This document shows, in pieces, positions 39,227 through 48,802 of a stretch of DNA of 64,000 nucleotides. Below the pieces are notes generated by a model. It saw nothing but the letters and a program-made list of their open reading frames with translations. It had not been told where the DNA came from and did not search any database. The translations under genes were made by a program, and so were the position numbers. Origin of the DNA: Bryobacterales bacterium (GTDB taxonomy: Bacteria; Acidobacteriota; Terriglobia; Bryobacterales; Bryobacteraceae); contig PMSX01000228.1 in the NCBI GenBank assembly GCA_003167495.1, positions 1 through 64,000 of the forward strand. Direction: 5' to 3'. How positions within the stretch are numbered: the stretch's first letter is position 1; every line of letters begins with the position of its first letter.

Positions 39227-42200
39227 ATGAGCATCGTGCTGTCGTATGGCGAAAATCGTGAATTGCGTAGAGTTGTTGTCTGTGCTGCGGCGCTCCTGAC
39301 GATCTTTTCCGGTTACGGGCCGACGCTCGACGCTGCCCAGCCAGCAGGCAGGTATATTCGAACCGAATTTACCGTGGAAGACGGGCTTCCATCGAACGTC
39401 GTAAACGTCATAGTCCAAACCCGAAATGGATTCCTGTGGATCGGAACGGACGCAGGGTTGACGCGCTTCGACGGAAGACATTTCACTCCGGTTAACTTCC
39501 GTGGACCACAGTCCACTGCGCAAGGTATCGTGCGTTCGTTAGCGGAAGCTCCGGACGGCGATCTGTGGGTTGGAACAAGTTTCGGGTTGGCGCGCATTGC
39601 GGGCGCCGGGCTGAATAATCTCGATAGACCCTTGATAGCAACGATCTATCATCCGGGCACTGGTTTGAGCGACGATGTTGGCAGCCTTAAGTTTGCGCGT
39701 GACGGCGTGCTGTGGGTGGGCACCGAGGCCGGCCTTTATCGTTTCGATAGGGGTATCTTCGTGCTCGTTCTAGCGCGAGGAGGTATCTCTCAGCTCGAGC
39801 AAGCGCCCGATGGCCATCTGCTCATGGTCGCTGCGCATGAGTTCATCGACTGGGACGGCGATCGGGTTGTGGAACATCCGGGGTTGGCTGATCGGTTAGG
39901 GATCGGACCGAAAGGATACTTTCACGTTATGCAGGACCACACTGGCGCCCTGTGGTTCTGTACTCATGCGGGCGTCGCACGTCTGACCGGTGGCAGAATC
40001 GAGCGTTTCGAACCGTATGGTCTCGCCGCGCCCGGTAATGGAGTCAGGCTACGGAACTACGAAAACCATATCTACGAAGACAATCAGGGGAACGTATGGG
40101 TCTACGTGCCTCCCTTGCTATTTCGACCTTCGATAGCCGGTGAGGAGCCATTGGCACTGTCCAGTCGCGTAAGGTCACTGTTCACGGATCGTGATGGCGA
40201 GTTGTGGGTGGGCACAAACACTGATGGGCTTGTCCGGTTCAAGGACCGGGCGTTACGGATGTTCACGACTGCCGATGGCTTACCCAACAATACAACGATG
40301 ACTGTGCTGTCCAGCCACGACGGCACTCTATGGGTGGGCAACAACTGTGGAGGCCTTTCCTCGTTTGATGGACGGCGCTTCAAAACATACGGCGAAAAGG
40401 ACGGGCTCTTAAACTCCTGTGTGTGGGCCCTCGCGGAAGGGCGCAACAGTGATCTATGGATTGGAACTTGGGGTGGGGGACTCTTCCGCTTTAAGAGCGG
40501 TCATTTTACTCAGTTTTCGACGCCACAAGGTCTGGCGCACGAGGTTGTGCGGCAGATTTTTGCGGCGCGCGACGGTTCGCTATGGGTTCCAACTGGGGCG
40601 GGCCTAAGTCATATGCAGAACGGAGGTTTCCGAAACTACACCACCTCCGACGGGCTGTCGAGCAATAGCGTCCTCACCGTTTTTCAGGATCGCAGCGGCG
40701 GCATCTGGGTCGGAACAAGCCGGGGAATCGATCGAATGATAGGGGACCACTTTATAAGCGTTCCGTCGACCAAAGAGATATTCGATCCTCGGTATATGGA
40801 TCTCGCGGAAGGTCCCTTCGGTGCTCTCTATGCATTCTCGGCACCGAAGGGGCTTAGCCACCTCGAACGCAATCAACTGGTTAGCGTTAATACAGACCTC
40901 GACCTATTAAGCATGGCGGAGTTCCAGGATCGGGATTTGTGGTTCAGCGGGGGTGATGGCATTTTCCGGGTTCCCGCGGTCAGCATTAACCGGTCCGAAC
41001 GAGACCGCGAGGTGCCTCTTGATTACACATCCTTCGGTCGTGCCGACGGCCTGAACTCGACCCAGTGCAGCATCGGCAATCCTAATATGGCGATCACAGC
41101 CGATGGCAAGCTCTGGGTGGCGACGGTGCAGGGTTTAGCGATGATTGACCTGCCGCGACTGCCGCGCACGAATCGCCCACCGGCACTTTTTGTGGAAGAA
41201 GTTGCGATTGGGAGGAACAAACAACCCGCGGGCGATGAACTTGTCCTGGCCCCTGGCACGCACCACGTTGAGCTTCAGTTCGATTCCATAGAACTCGCGT
41301 CGCCGGAAAAGATTCGTTTCCAGTATCGGATGGACGGCGTTGATCCGGACTGGCTGAACGCCGACGGAACCCGCAGCGCAGTATACACGAGCATCCCACC
41401 GGGCGCCCATGCGTTCCGTCTTCGCGCGTGTAATAGCAATGGAGTGTGGGATCGCGCCGGCATAATCTACAAAGTCAGTCAACAACCTTATTTCTACGAG
41501 ACAAACTGGTTTCGATTCCTCGCGTTCGTAGTGATTGCTTCGCTCATCACGGGCGTCTATTTTCTTCGGCTCAGGCGGATTTCGGGGCAAATTCAGAATA
41601 GGTTTGAGGAGCGGCTCGCGGAGCGAACACGGATCGCACAGGAGCTACACGACACTTTGCTTCAGGGCTTTCTCAGCGCCTCGATGCACGTCCATGTCGC
41701 GGCGGACAGCTTGCCCGCCGACTCGCCGGAAAAGCCGATCCTCAACCGGGCGATGCAACTGATGGGGCGGGTGATTGAAGAGGGGCGCAACGCTGTGCGA
41801 GGTTTGCGTGGCTACGGTAGCGCATCCATTGACCTCGAACAGGCGCTTTCATGCATCCCAGACGAACTGGCGCAGGAACAAATCGAGTTTCGCGTGGTTG
41901 TTAACGGCGAGCGGAGGCCGTTGCACCCCGCGCTTAGAGATGAAGTGTACCTGATCGGACGAGAAGCCCTCATAAATGCATTCCGGCATGCACAAGCGAA
42001 AAGCATTGAGGTGGAACTGAAGTATACCGCCAGTTATCTTCGCTTGCTGGTGCGGGACGACGGCTGCGGGATTGACCCTCATGTGATCGGCGCGGGACGC
42101 GATGGACACTGGGGCCTTTCAGGAATGCGCGAGAGGGCGGACCGAATTGGCGCGCGATTGCATGTTTTAAGCAGCGCGACGGCCGGTACAGAGATCGAAC

Positions 42201-42322
42201 TCTCAGTCCGCGGCCACATAGCCTTTCAGGATCAAGCCGGCGGGAGGCTAAAATGGCTCGACAGACTCGAAGCACTACTTATAGTGAATGGGCGAAAGAC
42301 AAGGAATGGGAAGAGCAAATGA
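39227..42322 (+). CDS. Two-component regulator propeller sensor histidine kinase (HisKA_3, NarX/DesK type), copy 1
   Basis: Repeated 'LWVGT' propeller blades, Y_Y_Y-like domain, TM, 'ERTRIAQELHDTLLQGFLSASMHV', HATPase 'LLVRDDGCGIDP'. Confidence 0.94.
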   Translation: MSIVLSYGENRELRRVVVCAAALLTIFSGYGPTLDAAQPAGRYIRTEFTVEDGLPSNVVNVIVQTRNGFLWIGTDAGLTRFDGRHFTPVNFRGPQSTAQGIVRSLAEAPDGDLWVGTSFGLARIAGAGLNNLDRPLIATIYHPGTGLSDDVGSLKFARDGVLWVGTEAGLYRFDRGIFVLVLARGGISQLEQAPDGHLLMVAAHEFIDWDGDRVVEHPGLADRLGIGPKGYFHVMQDHTGALWFCTHAGVARLTGGRIERFEPYGLAAPGNGVRLRNYENHIYEDNQGNVWVYVPPLLFRPSIAGEEPLALSSRVRSLFTDRDGELWVGTNTDGLVRFKDRALRMFTTADGLPNNTTMTVLSSHDGTLWVGNNCGGLSSFDGRRFKTYGEKDGLLNSCVWALAEGRNSDLWIGTWGGGLFRFKSGHFTQFSTPQGLAHEVVRQIFAARDGSLWVPTGAGLSHMQNGGFRNYTTSDGLSSNSVLTVFQDRSGGIWVGTSRGIDRMIGDHFISVPSTKEIFDPRYMDLAEGPFGALYAFSAPKGLSHLERNQLVSVNTDLDLLSMAEFQDRDLWFSGGDGIFRVPAVSINRSERDREVPLDYTSFGRADGLNSTQCSIGNPNMAITADGKLWVATVQGLAMIDLPRLPRTNRPPALFVEEVAIGRNKQPAGDELVLAPGTHHVELQFDSIELASPEKIRFQYRMDGVDPDWLNADGTRSAVYTSIPPGAHAFRLRACNSNGVWDRAGIIYKVSQQPYFYETNWFRFLAFVVIASLITGVYFLRLRRISGQIQNRFEERLAERTRIAQELHDTLLQGFLSASMHVHVAADSLPADSPEKPILNRAMQLMGRVIEEGRNAVRGLRGYGSASIDLEQALSCIPDELAQEQIEFRVVVNGERRPLHPALRDEVYLIGREALINAFRHAQAKSIEVELKYTASYLRLLVRDDGCGIDPHVIGAGRDGHWGLSGMRERADRIGARLHVLSSATAGTEIELSVRGHIAFQDQAGGRLKWLDRLEALLIVNGRKTRNGKSK

Positions 42323-42948
42323 ACGATCAGGCTCGCATCCGAATACTCAGCGTCGATGACCACCCTCTTCTTCGGGAAGGGATTGCCACCATCATCAACA
42401 ATCAAGCCGATATGTTGCTCGTATCCCAAGCATCCAACGGCACCGAAGCCATTCAACAATATCGGGAGCACAAACCAGACGTTACGCTGATGGATCTCAG
42501 ACTGCCTCATCTGAGCGGCATTGACGCAATGCTCGCAATTCGAGAGGAGTTCCCGAACGCCCGCATCGTTATGCTTACAACCTTTGAGGGCGACGTTGAG
42601 ATTCAGCGAGCGCTCGAAGCGGGAGCGCGTGGGTACCTCCTCAAGAACATGCCCCCGAGCGAACTGGTTGAAGCGATCCGTCAAGTACACGCCGGGAAGA
42701 GGCGCATACCGCCGGTGGTTGCGACGCAACTTGCCGAGCATATGGGTGATGAGGACCTGACTGCCCGTGAGATTGACGTGTTGCGGTTGCTCGGCGCCGG
42801 CAACCGGAATCGGGACATAGCCGAACGCCTGTTCATCGCTGAGGAGACCGTCAAAGTCCATGTTAAACACATCATGGACAAACTAGGCGCCAAGGACCGC
42901 ACGCAAGCGACTGCGATCGCCGTACGCCGAGGAATTATAGAATTCTGA
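42319..42948 (+). CDS. NarL/LuxR-family response regulator, copy 1
   Basis: 'RILSVDDHPLLREGIATI', 'LTAREIDVLRLLGAGNRNRDIAERLFIAEETVKVHVKHIMDKLGAKDRTQA'; ATGA overlap with kinase. Confidence 0.95.
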   Translation: MNDQARIRILSVDDHPLLREGIATIINNQADMLLVSQASNGTEAIQQYREHKPDVTLMDLRLPHLSGIDAMLAIREEFPNARIVMLTTFEGDVEIQRALEAGARGYLLKNMPPSELVEAIRQVHAGKRRIPPVVATQLAEHMGDEDLTAREIDVLRLLGAGNRNRDIAERLFIAEETVKVHVKHIMDKLGAKDRTQATAIAVRRGIIEF

Positions 42949-44116
42949 CCCGTGAGACGCCCTGTGGCGCCGTATAGTTCCCGATAGGGCTAGTTAAAGG
43001 CCGTGTTAGTTCTTCGAGCGCGTATAGGAAAGACTCATAAGGAGCCCCTGTCGCATGCTCCATTCCAACTTCACACGTTCTATTCGCGCAAAGGTATAGA
43101 TCCAAGTTCTTGCCGGCAACCTCGTCCGCTTCCTCCCGCGTTGCCGAGCGCGTCAGTTCCTCGTGTAGCAAACCGCGATCTCCTGCAAAAGCGCAGCATG
43201 TACTGGTCAGCGGATAAAAGGGGGCTTCGGCTAACTGAGCCGCGATCTTTCGGAGGGTTGCATCAACGCCAAGCGTATGCATAGAGCATGTTGGGTGTAT
43301 CGTCGCCGACCGGACCTTCCGTCTCACCTTCAAGTTAGGCAGGAGCCTCTCGTCCGCCCAAGTGATGGAATCGTAGATCGTGAGGCGTTTATGTCGATCC
43401 TGGTTCTCGGGAGTGAGATAGTCCAAAACCTCTTGCCGGAGGCCCAAGGTACAGGAGCTAGCATCAGAGACGATCGGTAGTGCGCCCTGCTTGCTCCATC
43501 GCCACATGCTTTCTACAACACGATTGGCCATCAATATGTTGCCGGCGTTATATCCCTTCGAATGCCACACGGTCGCGCAACAATTGCCGGCAACATCCGA
43601 AGGAATGAAAACCGGATTGCCAGCCCGTTCCGAGACCGTCACAAACGTTTCGGCGAGGGATCTTTTGCGGCGCGAGATCTTCGATCCGCCAAAAATGCGG
43701 TTGATACATGCGGGGAAATAAACGGCCGCGGCACCCTCTTCCTTTGTGCGAGGTAATCTGGATCGAGCCGACATTGGGAGAGATTCTACCCAACTGGGAA
43801 GGAGTTCCGGGCTGACAATTCTCCGGGAGGTGTTCAGCACCGCACGAAACGCCGCGGTTAACAAACAGCTTTGCCGCCAGATTGCCAGCAAACAGCGACA
43901 TTCGGGCGATCGGTTCGACGATCTTCCCGGATCGGCGATCCTTTCAGCTACCCATTCCTCTCGCTGGCTGTGTTCCAGGTGGCGGAATTGTTTCATCATG
44001 ACGCCGGTGTTGATCTGCACCGGGCACGCATGCTCGCAAGATCCATCGCCGGCACAAGTCTGAACCGCGTCGTACTCATATTCCTTCAGGAGGGCTCCGT
44101 CATCCCGGCTGGAATT
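42935..44116 (-). pseudogene. Truncated D-lactate dehydrogenase, C-terminal (Fe-S)-binding region
   Basis: Extending ORF 42935-44020 upstream in frame gives SSRDDGALLKEYEYDAVQTCAGDGSCEHACPVQINTGVMMKQ, then TAG at 44117; 'CCAFAGDRG' CCG domain kept, FAD domain absent. Confidence 0.65.
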
Positions 44117-44494
44117 CTATTCGGGACCGACGGCTTGCATAATTTGTCCCATTTCCATCGCATTGCTCGATGGGATCTCCTGGAGAGAGATTGCGAGCTG
44201 TTCGGTGGCAATTCCGGTAACGTTTTGAAACATCGACCATAGTTGGCGGAGCATGTCCGTTTTCTCCGCCATACTGTGACCGCTACGTAAGGTGCAATTC
44301 AGTGCTGCGGTCGGAGCCTCCATGCCGGCGGCATATCCTGAGCCCTTGGGATAAGAGAGAAATACCACTCGGACGAAATGTGCGGGCACCTTCATGACCG
44401 TGGTATGGATGCGCGTAATCTCCTCGGCGATCCTCGATTTGATGTATCCCGAAAGAGATTGCTCTTCAGTTATTACGGTGTACAAAGGCATCAT
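44117..44494 (-). CDS. Tautomerase family protein
   Basis: 'MPLYTVITEEQSLSGYIKSRIAEEITRIHTTVMKVPAHFVRVVF' resembles 4-oxalocrotonate tautomerase-like proteins. Confidence 0.75.
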   Translation of the reverse strand: MMPLYTVITEEQSLSGYIKSRIAEEITRIHTTVMKVPAHFVRVVFLSYPKGSGYAAGMEAPTAALNCTLRSGHSMAEKTDMLRQLWSMFQNVTGIATEQLAISLQEIPSSNAMEMGQIMQAVGPE

Positions 44495-45123
44495 TACCTC
44501 CCGGCGGCCTTGAGGGCGGCGGCCACCTGGGTGACGCGCGCACCCTGATGCTTGGCAACCTCGAGCTCGTCCGCAGTCGGTCGGGCGCTGTTCTGTCCCG
44601 AAGTCGACGACGATCCATACGGCGTCCCGTGTCCTTCAAAAAGCTTGGCGTGCGTGTAGCCGTTCGGCACGATAATGAATCCCAGATGCGCCATCGGGAT
44701 GTAGAGCGAGAGCAGCGTGGTCTCGTTTCCGCCGTGCGGTCCCCCCGTCGACGTAATGACCCCTGCTGCCTTTCCGTTCAGTTTGCCTTGAAACCACAAA
44801 CCTCCCAGACTGTCTATGAACGCTTTCAACTCCGCTGATGTATTGCCGAAGCGCGTCGGGGTGCCGAATATGATTCCGTCGGCCCATTCCGCGTCGGCTG
44901 GTGTTGGGGCTCCGTACTCGGCGAGCATTCTTTTGCTACGTTCCTCCCAGCCCGGAACATTGGCCATTACTGTCGGAGAAACGAGATCGGGTACACGGCG
45001 AAGCCGCATCTCGGCCCCAGCCTCACGAGCTCCTTCGCCCACCGCTTTGGCTAGCGCTTCCACGGAGCCGTCACGAGAGTAAAACACAACGAGAATCTTT
45101 GCTTTAGAATCCGCCATTGGCAT
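44494..45123 (-). CDS. wrbA: NAD(P)H:quinone oxidoreductase, WrbA family
   Basis: 'ILVVFYSRDGSVEALAKAVGEGAREAGAEM', 'DGIIFGTPTRFGNTSAELKAFIDSLGGLWFQGKLNGKAAGVITSTGGPHGGNETTLLS'. Confidence 0.94.
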   Translation of the reverse strand: MPMADSKAKILVVFYSRDGSVEALAKAVGEGAREAGAEMRLRRVPDLVSPTVMANVPGWEERSKRMLAEYGAPTPADAEWADGIIFGTPTRFGNTSAELKAFIDSLGGLWFQGKLNGKAAGVITSTGGPHGGNETTLLSLYIPMAHLGFIIVPNGYTHAKLFEGHGTPYGSSSTSGQNSARPTADELEVAKHQGARVTQVAAALKAAGR

Positions 45124-45138
45124 CTCTTTTTAAGAAGA

Positions 45139-45187
45139 GCCTCGAATCAGCTGTGTTGTTTGTCCCTGACTGCGCCTGATTCGAGGC
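45139..45187. repeat. 12-bp perfect inverted repeat between alsS and wrbA
   Basis: GCCTCGAATCAG (45139-45150) / CTGATTCGAGGC (45176-45187), 25-nt loop. Confidence 0.8.
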
Positions 45188-45193
45188 GACGAA

Positions 45194-46870
45194 TCAAATG
45201 AGAAGATGCTTATGCACTTTCTCGAACAGCTTGTGGTTGTCCCGGTAGTCCACATTGATTCCGATAAGTACAGGGCCCGGCATCTCGAAAGCCTTGCGCA
45301 ACTGGCACCCGATTTCATCCGGGGAGTTGATAAACAGACCCTTGGCACCAAAGGCTTCGGCGTACTTGACGACGTCGACGGGGCCGAAATCCACGCCCGA
45401 TGTCCGTTGGTATTTGGCGAGCTCTTGGACCCCGACCATATCGTAGGTTCCGTCGATCCAGATCATATGGACTAGATTTAACTTCAATCGGACGGCGGTT
45501 TCCAACTCCATGCTGGAGAAGAGAAATCCGCCGTCACCCGAGATCGACAACGTCTTCTCATGTGGCCGCACCAGGCAGGAAGCGATTCCCCAGGGCAGTG
45601 CCACTCCAAGCGTCTGTTGCCCATTGCTGATCAGAATCTGGCGGGCTCGGAAGCTAAATAAGAAGTGAGCAATCCAAAGATGGAAGGATCCCATATCGAC
45701 GCACACCGTCACATCCTCAGTCAACCATTTCTGAAGTTCAGCGACGATACGGAGAGGATGTATCGGATTCCCGGTGTGCTGGTTGGCCTGCTCAATTCTA
45801 AGAGCGCGCTTTGCGGACAATGTCGCGAAGAATTGCTTCACACCTGGAGCCACGACAATGGGATGGACCAAATCCAACAAGGCGAAAAGGCTTGCAGCCA
45901 CATCGCCCAACACTTCAATGGCCGGTAAGTAAAAATTGTCAATGTCGGCCCGATTCGAATCGATATGAATCAGCTTCGCTTTGCGGAACCCGTTCCAAAT
46001 CGAGGGATCGTACTCCACCGGGTCGTAGCCGACCGTAATGATCACGTCCGCGGCCGCCAGGAGTTCGTCTCCCGGCGTATTATTGAGTTGACCGATGCGG
46101 CCTGCGAAATTGTAAAAAAGGTCCGCCGATACCGTGCCAGCAGCCTGAAAAGTCCCGACCACTGGGATACCGGTCTTTCGCACGAAGGTACGCACAGCCT
46201 CCGCATTCCCGGGCTTACTGGCGAGAAGCCCCAAGAGCATCACGGGTTGTTGCGAGCCGTTGATAAGCCTCGCTGTTTCCTCAATCGACTCCCGGCTGCC
46301 AGGCCCGAACGCAGGTGTCGCGGAACCAGTCAATGCTTCACAGTCTGCCGCTCCTTCCATTACGTCCTTCGGCAGGCTGACAAATGCAGCGCCTGGCCGG
46401 TCCGATTCAGCAGCAACAAATGCATTGGCCAGCACCTCGCCGATGGATTGCGGAGAAGTGGCTTCAGCGCTGAACTTCGTTAGAGGCCGAAACGCTGCTA
46501 CACCTTGAAAGGTCTGATGAACCTGCTTGATGCCCTGTGAGGTTGGGGCAGCTCCGCCGAGCGCGACTAGCGGGTCACCTTCGCTATTTGCAGTTAAGAG
46601 TCCTGTTGTCAAGTTACTAACGCCAGGACCTGAGGTAGCAATAGCGACACCCGCCTTGCCGGTCATTCTTCCTATGCCACCTGCGATGAAAGCTGCATTT
46701 TGCTCGTGACGACAGACTATGGTTTGGATGGAGGAGGAAGCCAGAGTGTCAAATACCTTGTCGATCTTTGCGCCAGGGATTCCAAACACATACTTGACGC
46801 CTTGCCGTTCCAGCGATTCGACCACTATCTGAGCACCCGTCTTTGCTGATGGTGAAGTCATAAGGCTCAA
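45194..46870 (-). CDS. alsS: Acetolactate synthase (catabolic AlsS-like, ThDP enzyme)
   Basis: 'VFGIPGAKIDKVFDTL', 'CRHEQNAAFIAGGIGRMTGKAGVAIATSGPGVSNLTTGLLTANSEGDP', 'ISGDGGFLFSSMELETAVRLKLNLVH'. Confidence 0.93.
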   Translation of the reverse strand: MSLMTSPSAKTGAQIVVESLERQGVKYVFGIPGAKIDKVFDTLASSSIQTIVCRHEQNAAFIAGGIGRMTGKAGVAIATSGPGVSNLTTGLLTANSEGDPLVALGGAAPTSQGIKQVHQTFQGVAAFRPLTKFSAEATSPQSIGEVLANAFVAAESDRPGAAFVSLPKDVMEGAADCEALTGSATPAFGPGSRESIEETARLINGSQQPVMLLGLLASKPGNAEAVRTFVRKTGIPVVGTFQAAGTVSADLFYNFAGRIGQLNNTPGDELLAAADVIITVGYDPVEYDPSIWNGFRKAKLIHIDSNRADIDNFYLPAIEVLGDVAASLFALLDLVHPIVVAPGVKQFFATLSAKRALRIEQANQHTGNPIHPLRIVAELQKWLTEDVTVCVDMGSFHLWIAHFLFSFRARQILISNGQQTLGVALPWGIASCLVRPHEKTLSISGDGGFLFSSMELETAVRLKLNLVHMIWIDGTYDMVGVQELAKYQRTSGVDFGPVDVVKYAEAFGAKGLFINSPDEIGCQLRKAFEMPGPVLIGINVDYRDNHKLFEKVHKHLLI

Positions 46871-46882
46871 GATCGATACCCC

Positions 46883-47749
46883 TTAGCAGTCAAACGGGAT
46901 CGGCGCTGATGCTCGCGAGGCTCTGCTGCGCTCGGCACTTAACAAGTCTTCCACTGGATCGCGAGAGAGATCCGCCTTAAGGAATTCCTCGGTCTCGGGC
47001 AACGAAACATGCATTTCGCCGATAGAGCAACCTTCAATATCGACATCTGAGGCTCGGCACTCGAGAACGTGTCCTCCCTTTTGCCGATCCTCCGACAGAA
47101 AATGGAAGTGGTATCCCGGAACACTAAACGATGCGGCGAACTCCGGCGACCACAGGCCAACCAGCGTTCCACGCAACTCGTCAAAGGAGAATTCCTGCTG
47201 TCCAGAGGCGGCCATCTTTAGCGTCGTTCCCTCCGAAACTGACTTCATGACCCTGGCCTTCACGGTATGGAAGTTTCCGGTCGCCCGGAAGGCATAGAAG
47301 AGGTTGTTTGAATCGCGGAGTTGGTCACAGGCCGCAACCAAGTCATTCATGGTGGATATTGTTTGATGATTCTTTCGAAAGTCGGGGTTAAACCTTGTTA
47401 CGACTGCGTAAGGAATAAGGCGCTCTCCGTCCACCGTAACAACGGTCCCTGTCGAAGAGACTTGATAGCAGACTCCTTCTAGCACCACCATTTCGCCGTC
47501 CAGATCCGCAAATGTCCCGAGCCCAAAATCTCCGTGTCGCAATAAGCGTGAGACCCGCACTGCTCCTTGATATAGCCCCTCGACAAGGGCCGCCGAAGTC
47601 GATACCTGGAAAAGAGTGTGTAGCGGGGTTCCTAGACTCTTCGCAAGTGCGCGGGCGACCAAATGATCACAGGTTTCCTTGTCACCGGTCATCCGCTCTT
47701 TGAGCGCCGCATAGAGGGAATCGGGAAGATTACAAGTAATTGTCCTCAT
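46883..47749 (-). CDS. alsD: Acetolactate decarboxylase with N-terminal RHH-like extension
   Basis: 'VEGLYQGAVRVSRLLRHGDFGLGTFADLDGEMVVLEGVCYQV', 'VPGYHFHFLSEDRQKGGHVLE'; extension MRTITCNLPDSLYAALKERMTGDKETCDHLVARALAKSLG. Confidence 0.92.
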   Translation of the reverse strand: MRTITCNLPDSLYAALKERMTGDKETCDHLVARALAKSLGTPLHTLFQVSTSAALVEGLYQGAVRVSRLLRHGDFGLGTFADLDGEMVVLEGVCYQVSSTGTVVTVDGERLIPYAVVTRFNPDFRKNHQTISTMNDLVAACDQLRDSNNLFYAFRATGNFHTVKARVMKSVSEGTTLKMAASGQQEFSFDELRGTLVGLWSPEFAASFSVPGYHFHFLSEDRQKGGHVLECRASDVDIEGCSIGEMHVSLPETEEFLKADLSRDPVEDLLSAERSRASRASAPIPFDC

Positions 47750-48609
47750 GACAGGCGCTTGAGGGTTTTGAGGTCATCCACGACATAGGCCATGGATGCG
47801 CGGAGGCCTGCACCGCAGCGAACGGGGGCAAGGTCTGATAACTCTTCGCCTCTGCAAACCGGGAGCGCGAGCGTACCATCGCCGATCCAAGCCTGCTCTA
47901 TTTTGACGTCGTGGGGTACATTCTCAACCAGTTCGTGAATCGCAGGTTTGTTGTGCATTCCCGCTGCCAGGCGCGGTGTGTGCAAGAGGTTTACGACCGG
48001 ACGTTTCGACAACGTGGAAGGGTTCTTAATCGGTTCTCTCAAGGTTACAACGCCTTCGGCAAGCCGCTGCCCGGCCGCCGACAGAATCCCCGCAAACTTC
48101 GATCCCGCCGCCAACGCAGGACCCGCTTCGCCTGTAGCAGCGTAATATCTCGTCTGGAAAACGGACCCAATGCGTTTCGGATAGCCCTGAGTCCAGCCCC
48201 GCGCCAGAGCCGCATCGTTGTCCACAAAGATATATGGACAGTAGGAGATAGGTCTTCCTTCGAAGAATGCATCCAACAAAATGAAGAACTCACGATACTG
48301 ATACCGCGCAGGATCCAGGTATTCATCGTCCGAGCCGGAGAACTGCCAATCGTAAAACAGGGCATTCGCGTGGCCATCGGCAGATGGATCAGGATCGAGC
48401 CCCGGTGGGAGCGTGGCTGCCACGACCGAAGGATTTGCCCAAAACTCAATGTTCAGGAAGTCCGCGGAATAGTGCCAGGGGGGAAGCGGGTTCAGTGTCG
48501 ACTTCCCTTGCGGAGTCAATGGATAATTGAAGCCTTTTAGCATATTGAGAGCCTCGTAAATTGTGTTCGCCCGTCCTGTCGCAGGCAGAATGGATATGTT
48601 GCAGTCCAC
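47746..48609 (-). CDS. Acetoacetate decarboxylase family protein
   Basis: 'PPWHYSADFLNIEFWANPSVVAATLPPGL', 'YCPYIFVDNDAALARGWTQGYPKRIGSVFQTRYY'; start may be internal (MLKGFNYPL). Confidence 0.82.
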   Translation of the reverse strand: MDCNISILPATGRANTIYEALNMLKGFNYPLTPQGKSTLNPLPPWHYSADFLNIEFWANPSVVAATLPPGLDPDPSADGHANALFYDWQFSGSDDEYLDPARYQYREFFILLDAFFEGRPISYCPYIFVDNDAALARGWTQGYPKRIGSVFQTRYYAATGEAGPALAAGSKFAGILSAAGQRLAEGVVTLREPIKNPSTLSKRPVVNLLHTPRLAAGMHNKPAIHELVENVPHDVKIEQAWIGDGTLALPVCRGEELSDLAPVRCGAGLRASMAYVVDDLKTLKRLS

Positions 48610-48655
48610 TGCTGGACGGTCTACTTAAGAAGACTCGGTTCAGGTCACGTTTGTT

Positions 48656-48695
48656 GGAGCGCCGCTCCGCATCAAGGCAGGCAAAACTGCCTGCC
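48656..48695. repeat. Pair of REP-like palindromes
   Basis: GGAGC-GCC-GCTCC (48656-48668) and GGCAGGCA-AAAC-TGCCTGCC (48676-48695). Confidence 0.7.
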
Positions 48696-48802
48696 CCACA
48701 AAGCACAGGAATGTAGAAACTCCAGTCTGCTGCGCCGGCACGGCTGATTTTGGAGACACTCCGGGTTTGGGTAGTGACGGGGACGAGCTTTGGGAGGGCG
48801 AA

